From assembly GCA_016791425.1 (NCBI GenBank), contig JAEUMQ010000012.1, positions 124,001-188,000 on the forward strand: a stretch of 64,000 bases of DNA. Reading direction: 5' to 3'. Shown here one piece after another: positions 44,467-52,191 of the stretch; the first letter of the stretch is position 1; the number at the start of each line of letters is the position of its first letter. Below the pieces are notes generated by a model. That model saw nothing but the letters and a program-made list of their open reading frames with translations. It was not told the origin of the DNA and did no database searches. Made by a program: the position numbers and the translations under genes. The DNA comes from Hyphomonadaceae bacterium. Its GTDB lineage: Bacteria; Pseudomonadota; Alphaproteobacteria; Caulobacterales; Aquidulcibacteraceae.

Positions 44467-45164
44467 TGCACCGGGACTGGACGGTCCACCAGATAACCGA
44501 GGCCGCGGTGCGTTTGGATGAGATCCGGCGCGCCCAGGCGGGCAAGCTTGCGCCGCAATCGGCTGACGCGAAGATCGATCGCCCGCCCGACGCCGTGGCA
44601 GCCGGCCGGCGCGAGCTCCTCGCGCGCAACCACGCGGCCGGCATTGCTAAGCATCGCGTCGAGGATGGCGCTCTCGGCCTGGGTGAGCAGCGCCGCCTCG
44701 CCCGCCTCATTGCTCAAGAGGCGTTGCTCCGGATCGAACACCAGCCCCGCGGCCTGATACCGCGCCGCAGGCGCTGTGGCGCGCACGTGAGCCGTACGCC
44801 GCAGCACGGCCTTCACGCGCGCAAGGAGCTCTCGCGGGCTGTAGGGCTTGGCCAGATAATCGTCGGCGCCGAGCTCCAGGCCGACAACGCGGTCGGTCTC
44901 CTCGCCCTGGGCGCTGGCGATCAGAATGCCTGGACCGCGGCCATGCTCGGCCAGCCGCCGGCAGACGGAAAGGCCGCCCTCTCCGGGCAGGCCCAGGTCA
45001 AGGATCACCAAGTCGACTGACCGCTCCTTGAGGGAACGATCCATGGTCGCCGCATCGCCGGCTTCGCGGACGACGAAGCAGTGCTCGCGCAGATAGGCGA
45101 CCACCTCTTGCCGAAGCTCGGAATCGTCCTCGACCACCAGGATTTCTGGTGCGACCCCTAACAT
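44463..45164 (-). CDS. OmpR-family response regulator
   Basis: About 233 residues from the ATG at 45164 (MLGVAPEILVVEDD). The receiver domain has the DD pair, phospho-acceptor in VILDLGLPGEGG and Lys in LAKPYSPREL. The C-terminal winged helix (RAIDLRVSRLRRKL, IQTHRGLGYLV) is OmpR/PhoB type. It is upstream of and coupled to the kinase gene. Target genes are unknown. Confidence 0.92.
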   Translation of the reverse strand: MLGVAPEILVVEDDSELRQEVVAYLREHCFVVREAGDAATMDRSLKERSVDLVILDLGLPGEGGLSVCRRLAEHGRGPGILIASAQGEETDRVVGLELGADDYLAKPYSPRELLARVKAVLRRTAHVRATAPAARYQAAGLVFDPEQRLLSNEAGEAALLTQAESAILDAMLSNAGRVVAREELAPAGCHGVGRAIDLRVSRLRRKLARLGAPDLIQTHRGLGYLVDRPVPVQ

Positions 45165-45498
45165 CGTGAAGACGGCGTACCAGGGATCGGGGCTGGCGCA
45201 AGTCACAAACGGACGGGGCCAAGTTGTTTGAAGCGCCAATTCTGGCCGGCTTCCTGGCGAATGTACTACCACAGTCAGTGTAGGGCCGAACTAATCCTTT
45301 GAGATCGTAGTATTCGACTGCGCGCCAGGCCTTACGCTAGGGCATGTTATCTGCGCTCGTCGGGCGCGGGTGCACCGGGCGGCCGCGGCGACAGCCGCGG
45401 GATTGACTCCGCCAGCCGAAACGAATGCATTCCAATCGATAGACTCAAGGCGCGAGCGGCGGCCCCGATGCTCGCGTTGATCCTGGCGCCCTCTTTCC
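45165..45498. other. 334-bp divergent spacer before the polysaccharide locus
   Basis: It lies between the response regulator (leftward) and the methyltransferase gene (rightward) and should hold both promoters. I see no gene, strong palindrome or repeat in it. The sequence around 45260-45320 is slightly richer in A and T. Confidence 0.45.
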
Positions 45499-47865
45499 AT
45501 GACAGACATCTCGGATTGCCGGTGCATAGCCTGCGGAGGCGCCCTCGCCGCAGATGGTCGCGAAGCGAGCCCGGATGACATCCTTGCGGAGCGCTATCGC
45601 TGCACGGCGTGCGGTAAGACCTATGACGAGGTCTGGGGCGTTCCTTTCTTTCTCGAATACGACCGCGATGACTTTACCGGGCTGGTCGAGATAGCCGCGA
45701 ACGCTGGCGACAAGTCTCCGTACACGCCCGCGGGGCTCGATTACCTCCTCGATCTCATTGCCGGCTATCACGCGGCTGCGGACAAGCCTGCGTTCCTCGC
45801 AGCGACCGACGCGACGCACGCGCCCTGGATCCCTGTGCGCTATCCGGAATTCGCCGAAACCGAGCGACTGATCGGCGGCGAGCCTTGGGCCGGGAAGAAG
45901 GTGCTCGATGTCGGCGCGGGCCTCGGCTTCGACGCCTACCGGCACGTACGCGCGGGCGCGCAGGTGACGGCCGTAGAGCACAGCCCGGTCCTCACGCGCG
46001 AAGGGCGGCGCACCTTGCCGATGATCCGCTGGTTCGGCGGGGCGGCGCACGCACTCCCGTTCGCCGACGCGAGCTTCGATGCAGTCGTCGCGAATGCCGC
46101 GGTGCATCATTTCCGCGACATTCCCGGCGCGATGGACGAGATGCTGCGGGTGTTGAGGCCAGGCGGCGTGCTCATCACGACCGGCGATCCCTATCGCGCA
46201 GATCGCGACGGCGAGGACGTCGAGCTGGCGGTATTCAACGCACATCCGGATGTGCTGCTTGGCGTCAACGAGCAGATTCCACGGTTCTGCGACATCGTTC
46301 GGACACTGGTCGATGTCGGCGATTGCATCGACGTGCAGATCTTCACCCAAAACCTCGTGGGCGAGCTCACTCTGAAGGGCCGCGAGAAAATCCCAGAACT
46401 GCGGGAGTGGCGCTTCGCAGATCGCACGATGCTGGCCAACATGTCGGGTTCGCTGGCTATGAAGATCAGGCTGAAGCGCGCGACCGGGCGTCCGGCGCGG
46501 CGGCAGAAGGCGCCGGGATTGCTACGTGCAGCGACCGTGGCGAGCTGGATGGAGTCGCAATCGGAAGCGATGGCGAAGCTCGCGGCGTGGGCGCCGCCGG
46601 AGGTGGTGAACCGCCCTTTCCCCGGCGCGCAGCCGGATCGGTTCGAACTCCTGAACGGCTGGCAGGCGCCGACGAACACGCAATGGCGACAGGCCTATCG
46701 CCGCGCGCGGTGGTATCTGAAGCGCGCCGCACACGAGACCGCGGCGTCGTTCGAGATTCGCGCAAGCCATGCGCGCCGGTTCGAGTTCCTGCTCAATGGT
46801 GCGAAAGCGGGTGAGATCGAGGTCGAAGGCGACGTGTGGCGCAGCGTCGATCTATCTCTCTCCTCGCTGCCCGCCGAGGCGACGTTTGCGCTCGAATTGC
46901 GGATGATCGATCCGCCGGACGGGTTCGAGAACGGGCTCTTCCAGGTGCGCAGACGCAAGCTTTCAGCGAAGGCGGTCGCAGCCCTGCCGATCGCGACGCG
47001 CATGCGGCGGCGGCTCGCACACATGCTCTATCCGCGCAACGGACGCGACAGCGAGCTCGAACGGCATCGCGCGCTCGCGACGTTCGGCGACCATTCGTAT
47101 GCGGGGGAAGCAGGTGCGATCCGCACGCTCGTAGAGAAGCTTAGGCTGAAGGACGGCTACGCCATCGACATCGCCGCCTCGGACGGCGTGACGCAGTCGT
47201 GCACGCTGCCGCTTTTTCGCGACGGGGGCTGGCGGGGGCTGGCGGTGGAGTATGATCCCAACAAGTTCGCCAAGCTCGCGTATGCGTATGCGGCGTTTCC
47301 GCAGGTCGCGCTTGCGAAATGCAAGGTGTCGCCGGAGAACATCGTTGCCCTACTCGGAGCACACGGAAGCCCTCTAGAGCCGGACTTCGTCAATCTGGAC
47401 ATCGATTCCTACGATCTCTTCGTGATGAAGGCGATGCTGGAGGGCGGTTATCGCCCCAAATTGGTGTCGATGGAGATCAACGAGAAGCTGCCTCCACCGC
47501 TCTATTTCACCGTGCTGTTCGACGAGAAGCATGTGTGGCGCGAGGATCATTTCTTCGGCTGCTCGGCGACGGCGGCATCTGAGACCGTGAAGCCGTTCGG
47601 CTATGTGCTCGCGCAGCTCAATTACAACAATGCGATGTTCGTGGAGGCGTCGCTCGCAGCGGAAGCGGGTATCGACGACCTCCCGATCGGCGCGGCCTAC
47701 GCAAGCGGCTATAGGGACCGCGCGGACAGAGCCATCGTCTTCCCCTGGAACCGCAATGTCGATAAGGCGCTCGATCTGCCGCCCGACGAAGCGATGAGCT
47801 TCTTCAACGAGCATTTCCGCGACTATGCTGGGCGTTACGAGCTGCACATCTCGAAGAGCGCCTGA
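45499..47865 (+). CDS. three-part protein: zinc ribbon, SAM methyltransferase and second methyltransferase-like domain
   Basis: A 788-residue protein. Residues about 8-42 have CxxC...CxxC (CIACGG, CTACGK), a zinc-ribbon. Residues about 130-260 are a class I methyltransferase (VLDVGAGLGFDAY, FDAVVANAAVHHF, LRVLRPGGVLI). A beta-rich middle (residues about 375-470) resembles a small carbohydrate-binding type domain. The C-terminal part (AIDIAASDGVTQSCTLPLF, VNLDIDSYDLFVM) looks like an FkbM-like second Rossmann domain. It is the first gene of a three-gene unit with two glycosyltransferases. It probably methylates glycan or its precursor; the acceptor is unknown. Confidence 0.78.
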   Translation: MTDISDCRCIACGGALAADGREASPDDILAERYRCTACGKTYDEVWGVPFFLEYDRDDFTGLVEIAANAGDKSPYTPAGLDYLLDLIAGYHAAADKPAFLAATDATHAPWIPVRYPEFAETERLIGGEPWAGKKVLDVGAGLGFDAYRHVRAGAQVTAVEHSPVLTREGRRTLPMIRWFGGAAHALPFADASFDAVVANAAVHHFRDIPGAMDEMLRVLRPGGVLITTGDPYRADRDGEDVELAVFNAHPDVLLGVNEQIPRFCDIVRTLVDVGDCIDVQIFTQNLVGELTLKGREKIPELREWRFADRTMLANMSGSLAMKIRLKRATGRPARRQKAPGLLRAATVASWMESQSEAMAKLAAWAPPEVVNRPFPGAQPDRFELLNGWQAPTNTQWRQAYRRARWYLKRAAHETAASFEIRASHARRFEFLLNGAKAGEIEVEGDVWRSVDLSLSSLPAEATFALELRMIDPPDGFENGLFQVRRRKLSAKAVAALPIATRMRRRLAHMLYPRNGRDSELERHRALATFGDHSYAGEAGAIRTLVEKLRLKDGYAIDIAASDGVTQSCTLPLFRDGGWRGLAVEYDPNKFAKLAYAYAAFPQVALAKCKVSPENIVALLGAHGSPLEPDFVNLDIDSYDLFVMKAMLEGGYRPKLVSMEINEKLPPPLYFTVLFDEKHVWREDHFFGCSATAASETVKPFGYVLAQLNYNNAMFVEASLAAEAGIDDLPIGAAYASGYRDRADRAIVFPWNRNVDKALDLPPDEAMSFFNEHFRDYAGRYELHISKSA

Positions 47866-48710
47866 TGTCTATCCCCCAGGGAGCGCTGTCCTTCTCCATC
47901 GTCACGGTTACACGCAACGCAGGCAAGCACATTGGCGACTGCCTGCGCAGCGTTGCGATGCAGACGCATCCCCACGTGGAGCACGTCATCATCGACGCGC
48001 AATCGCGCGACGGCACCGAAGCCCTGGTGGCGGAGTTTGGACGGAACGCGACGTTCGTGAGCGAACCCGACGACGGCATATATGACGCGATGAACAAGGG
48101 CGTTCGCCTTGCGCGCGGCGCGTATATCCTCTTCCTTGGCGCGGACGACCTGCTTGCGGATGAGCGGGCTCTTGCGGACGCTGCAGCGTTCCTCGAGCGC
48201 GAGGGGCGCCCCGACCTCGTTTACGGAGACCTGCATGTCCGCGAAGCGGACGGTTCGAGCTCTGTCTTTCGGCCGCCGCAGCCGGAGGAGGCGCTCGCGT
48301 TCATGGTCTATGGCTGCCTGCCGCACCAATCGACGCTGGCGAAGCATGCGATCTTCGAGGCGCCGGTGGGCCTGTTCGACAAGCGCTATTGCGTGCATGG
48401 CGATTACGACTGGTTCCTTCGCGCCTTCGCGGCGAGGGGGCTGCGCATCCTCTACATGCCGCGGACGATCGGCTCGTTCTTCGGCGGGGGCGCGTCGAAC
48501 CAGCTGGAACGCAGCCACAAGGAACTCTGCGCGATCCAGAACGCCTATCCGCCTTTTCGCGAGCCGGAATGGCTGGAGCGGCGACTGCTGCGGTTCCAGG
48601 ACCAGACTCTCGCATACCGGCTTATGGCGCAAGGACGCGGAAACGGGCTCGATGCGCTGAGGCGGCGCGCAGACGCGGTTATGGGCCGACTGTTCGGCCG
48701 CCATGGCTGA
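47865..48710 (+). CDS. glycosyltransferase family 2
   Basis: A 281-residue GT-A enzyme. FSIVTVTRNAGKHIGDCLRS at the start, IIDAQSRDGT, the metal-binding GADD motif (FLGADDLLADE) and GDYDWFLR in the acceptor part are GT2 signatures. It transfers a sugar from a nucleotide donor during polysaccharide synthesis. It overlaps the methyltransferase gene (TGATG) and the next gene by 8 bp. Confidence 0.9.
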   Translation: MSIPQGALSFSIVTVTRNAGKHIGDCLRSVAMQTHPHVEHVIIDAQSRDGTEALVAEFGRNATFVSEPDDGIYDAMNKGVRLARGAYILFLGADDLLADERALADAAAFLEREGRPDLVYGDLHVREADGSSSVFRPPQPEEALAFMVYGCLPHQSTLAKHAIFEAPVGLFDKRYCVHGDYDWFLRAFAARGLRILYMPRTIGSFFGGGASNQLERSHKELCAIQNAYPPFREPEWLERRLLRFQDQTLAYRLMAQGRGNGLDALRRRADAVMGRLFGRHG

Positions 48711-51027
48711 CACCGCCCCTTCGCGAGCGTACGCCGCAGCCGCCGACGCCCTGCCCGTTCACTTCTTCACGATCGTGCTCAATGGCGAGCCGTTCATCCG
48801 CTATCATCTCGATGTCTTCAACGCGCTGCCTTTTCGATGGCGCTGGCATGTCATCGAAGGCGTTGCGGCGCTGAAGCACGACACGGCATGGAGCGTGGCG
48901 GGCGGCGGACGCATTGATCCCTCACTGCACGACAACGGACGCAGCAAGGACGGAACGAGCGCCTATCTCGACCACATCGCAGCGGCCCATCCCGACAAGA
49001 TCACTCTCTACCGCAAGCCCGCCGGAGAGTTCTGGGACGGCAAAAAGGAGATGGTGTCTGCGCCGCTTGGGAACCTCGGCGAGGAATGCCTGCTTTGGCA
49101 GGTCGATGCCGACGAACTCTGGACGCCGGTTCAGATCGAGACCATGCGCGAGGCCTTCCTCAAGGCGCCCAAGCGCACGGCAGCGCTGTTCTGGTGCCAT
49201 TATTTCGTCGCGCCGCACACGCTCGTCAGCACGCGGTACAATTATGCTCAGAACCCTGAGGTCGAATGGCGTCGCGTATGGCGCTACAGGCCGGGCGATC
49301 GCTGGGCGGCGCACGAGCCGCCCACGCTGGTGCGAAAGATCAAGCGGCGCGAAACGGACATCGCGGAAATCGCGCCCTTCCGGCACGACGAGACCGAGGC
49401 CATGGGGCTCGTCTTCCAGCACTTCGCCTATGTCACGCCGGAGCAATTGCGCTTCAAGGAAGCGTATTACGGCTATGCCGGCGCAGAGGACAGGTGGCGC
49501 GCGCTGCAGGCAGCCGCCGCGACGCAAGGCCCGCTCCTCCTCAAGGACTATTTCGGCTGGGTGAGCGACGAAACGATGGTAGAGGACGCCGCGCAGCTCG
49601 GCGTCGCGCCGCTGGCGCGCGAAGACAACGGCGCGTGGCGCTTCAATCCTGAGCCGCAGCGGGCGGCAAAGGCCGTGAGCGCGTTCCCCCGCATCGTCGT
49701 GGACGGGGTCTTCTTTCAGCACAACCAGCGGAGCGGCATTGCGCGTGTATGGCGCACGCTTTTCCAGGAGTGGCGCGCCTCCGGCTTCTTGCAGCACGTC
49801 ACGCTCATCGACCGCGCCGGCGCCGCGCCGCGCATCCCGGGCTGTCGCACACGCTCGATCGGGGCTTGGGACGAGGCTTTCACGGGGGAAGACTGCATCC
49901 GCCTGCAAAGGGTCTGCGACGAAGAGAACGCGGACCTCTTTATTTCATCCTATCACACCTCGCCGATCACGACGCCGTCGGTCTTTCTCGCGCACGACTT
50001 CATCCCGGAGCTGCTTGAAGACGAGGCGCTCACAGAACAGACTTGGGTGGAGAAGCGCCTCGCGCTTGAGCATTCTTCCTTCGTGATTTGCGTGTCCGAG
50101 AGCACGAAGCGCGACCTCCTTGCCTTGCACCCGGAGTTCGACACCGCACGTATCGATGTCATTCCGAACGCCGTCGAGGACAGTTTCAAGCCTGCCTCAG
50201 CCGAGGCGGTCGCTGGGTTTCGCGCGAAGCATCGGCTCGATCGGCCCTATTTCCTGGTCGTAGGGGACCGCTTGGGCATCGGCGGCTACAAAGACGTCGC
50301 TGTCTTTCTGAAGGCCTTCCGACAATGGACGAGGCGAGGCGATTTCGACATCCTCGCGGTCGGCGGCGCCGCGCGTCTTGAGCCGGAGCTTGAGCCGCTC
50401 GCGCGAGGGCTTCGGGTGGTGCGGGTGGCGGCCTCGGAAGATGATCTGCGCGCGGCCTATTCCGGCGCGCAGGCGCTCGTCTATCCATCGCGGCTGGAGG
50501 GTTTCGGGCTCCCATTACTCGAAGCAATGGCGTGCGGATGCCCGGTGATCGCGGCGCGCGCCTCGTCGCTGCCGGAAGTCGGCGGAGATGCGCCGCTCTA
50601 TTTCGAGCCGGGCGACGAATGCGACCTTCGCGTCCAACTTGACGCCGTGCTCGATCCCGACGTGCGCGCTCGGCGCACCGCGCTCGGCGCCGCGCGCGCA
50701 GCAACTTTCAGCTGGCGCACCAGCGCGGCAGCCTACGCCGAGGCGCTGACGAAGATCGCCACGTTGACCAAAGGAGCGCAACCGCCCTCGCAGGTTTGGC
50801 GATTGCTGCGAGAGGAACAGCGCCGCAACCAGGCCCGCCTCGCATCGATCGCGCCACGGAGGGCCTCCGATGGCCTCACGAGCCTCATTGCGCGCAGCCC
50901 CTTGCGGAAGACCCTCTTTTCGGTCCGCGGGTGGCTGCTGCAGCATCTGCCGCGCAACACTCTCCCCGCCGCACGGGCGGGATGGCGCGCACTCATGGGC
51001 GTCAAGAGACGAGGCGCTTCGCGGTGA
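48703..51027 (+). CDS. two-domain glycosyltransferase (GT-A-like N-terminus fused to GT4)
   Basis: A 774-residue fusion. Residues about 15-320 look like a GT-A domain (FFTIVLNGEPFIRYHLDVF, WQVDADELW as DxD). Residues about 330-730 are a GT4 GT-B enzyme (VDGVFFQHNQRSGIARVWR, YPSRLEGFGLPLLEAMACGC with the EX7E-type motif). It could add two successive sugars in one chain. It is the last gene of the rightward unit, followed by the converging lipoprotein genes. Confidence 0.85.
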   Translation: MADTAPSRAYAAAADALPVHFFTIVLNGEPFIRYHLDVFNALPFRWRWHVIEGVAALKHDTAWSVAGGGRIDPSLHDNGRSKDGTSAYLDHIAAAHPDKITLYRKPAGEFWDGKKEMVSAPLGNLGEECLLWQVDADELWTPVQIETMREAFLKAPKRTAALFWCHYFVAPHTLVSTRYNYAQNPEVEWRRVWRYRPGDRWAAHEPPTLVRKIKRRETDIAEIAPFRHDETEAMGLVFQHFAYVTPEQLRFKEAYYGYAGAEDRWRALQAAAATQGPLLLKDYFGWVSDETMVEDAAQLGVAPLAREDNGAWRFNPEPQRAAKAVSAFPRIVVDGVFFQHNQRSGIARVWRTLFQEWRASGFLQHVTLIDRAGAAPRIPGCRTRSIGAWDEAFTGEDCIRLQRVCDEENADLFISSYHTSPITTPSVFLAHDFIPELLEDEALTEQTWVEKRLALEHSSFVICVSESTKRDLLALHPEFDTARIDVIPNAVEDSFKPASAEAVAGFRAKHRLDRPYFLVVGDRLGIGGYKDVAVFLKAFRQWTRRGDFDILAVGGAARLEPELEPLARGLRVVRVAASEDDLRAAYSGAQALVYPSRLEGFGLPLLEAMACGCPVIAARASSLPEVGGDAPLYFEPGDECDLRVQLDAVLDPDVRARRTALGAARAATFSWRTSAAAYAEALTKIATLTKGAQPPSQVWRLLREEQRRNQARLASIAPRRASDGLTSLIARSPLRKTLFSVRGWLLQHLPRNTLPAARAGWRALMGVKRRGASR

Positions 51028-51049
51028 GCAGAAATGACGCTTAGGCGGC

Positions 51050-51586
51050 CTAAGGCCTAGCGGCGGGCCCCGCGAGAAGCTCGATCGATTGTACGCTGCC
51101 GACGCTCTTGCCGATTTCGCTGGCGTTCGCGACGATCAGCAGCGGCGGGCCGTTGGCATCGATCGGCAGATAGATTTCAGCCGGCCCGCCGGCCTGCACC
51201 GTCTCCTGCACCGGCTGGTAGGCGGCGGGCGCTTGGTCGTACGTCGAGACGAAGTAAAGCGCCCCTGTCTCCACCTTGGCATGGATGCGCAGCGCAGTCG
51301 GGCGCGCCACGGGACGCGCGTCATCGCCCAGCGTGACCATTGCAGCCCATTGGCCCGCTGTGGGGCCCGTCGTCACCTTCACGCCGCCGTCGCCGGTTGC
51401 TTCGGTCGCGCTGCCGGTGATCGCGGCCAAGCCGCCGTCTGGCGCGTACGTCCGGAGGACTTGCGGCGAGTCACCGAGGGCGACGCGCCACGCAGGCAAG
51501 CTCGAACCGGCCTCGGGCGCGGTCGTGGATGATTGCCCGCACGCCGCGAGCGCCAAGAATGCAAGTGCAGCGACCAGTTTGCGCAT
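51050..51586 (-). CDS. lipoprotein of unknown function, tandem paralogue 1
   Basis: About 178 residues from the ATG at 51586 (MRKLVAALAFLALAACG), with AGGAAA upstream and a clear lipobox ALAAC. The mature part shares PAWRVAL-(D/E)SP, G(A/G)L(Y/H)F(V/L)STYD--P--Y-P, and IYLPID--GPPLL-VANA with its neighbour at 51622-52140. I do not recognise the family. It is embedded among glycosyltransferase genes, suggesting an envelope role. Confidence 0.75.
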   Translation of the reverse strand: MRKLVAALAFLALAACGQSSTTAPEAGSSLPAWRVALGDSPQVLRTYAPDGGLAAITGSATEATGDGGVKVTTGPTAGQWAAMVTLGDDARPVARPTALRIHAKVETGALYFVSTYDQAPAAYQPVQETVQAGGPAEIYLPIDANGPPLLIVANASEIGKSVGSVQSIELLAGPAARP

Positions 51587-51621
51587 GATGTTTCCTGCCC
51601 TCTTAAGACGCGGTTGCGATG

Positions 51622-52140
51622 TCAATTTCCCGAAGCTGGCGGCGCCACCAGCTCAATGGCGGTGATCGCCCCCTCGCTGCCGCCCGACCCGTTGGCGTTG
51701 GCGACAACCAACAGCGGCGGACCGGCTTTATCTATGGGCAGGTAGATCACTCGCGCATCGCCGGCCTCCACCGTGACTTTGTACGGATCGTAGCCTTCAG
51801 GCGGGTGGTCGTACGTCGATAGAAAGTGCAGTGCGCCACGGTTCACTTTCACCGCGACGCGAATGGCCGTCGGCTTGGCATCCTGCGCTTCCGCCCCAAG
51901 GAGCAGCATCGCAGCCCAACCGCCATTCTGGTTCGTGGTCGCGATCACCTGCGCGCCGTCAGCACGCATCGACGCGCGATTGTCCGCCCCTAGAGACGAC
52001 AACGCGGCGGGCGAATAAGGGCGCACCACCACCGGGCTTTCGGTGAGCGCCACGCGCCATGCCGGAAGCACCTCGGGCGCCCGCGACGGCTCTCCGCAGG
52101 CGCCAAGCGCAAGCACGGCCAAGGCGATTATCCACCGCAT
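51622..52140 (-). CDS. lipoprotein of unknown function, tandem paralogue 2
   Basis: A 172-residue lipoprotein (IIALAVLALGACG lipobox). Its sequence is similar along the full length to the downstream paralogue 1, with a spacer of 35 bp. The pair is a tandem duplication. No enzyme motif is visible. Confidence 0.75.
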   Translation of the reverse strand: MRWIIALAVLALGACGEPSRAPEVLPAWRVALTESPVVVRPYSPAALSSLGADNRASMRADGAQVIATTNQNGGWAAMLLLGAEAQDAKPTAIRVAVKVNRGALHFLSTYDHPPEGYDPYKVTVEAGDARVIYLPIDKAGPPLLVVANANGSGGSEGAITAIELVAPPASGN

Positions 52141-52191
52141 GCAGCATCCCCCACCTGGGCGGCGCTCGCGACCGCCCCAATGCGCGGCAAC

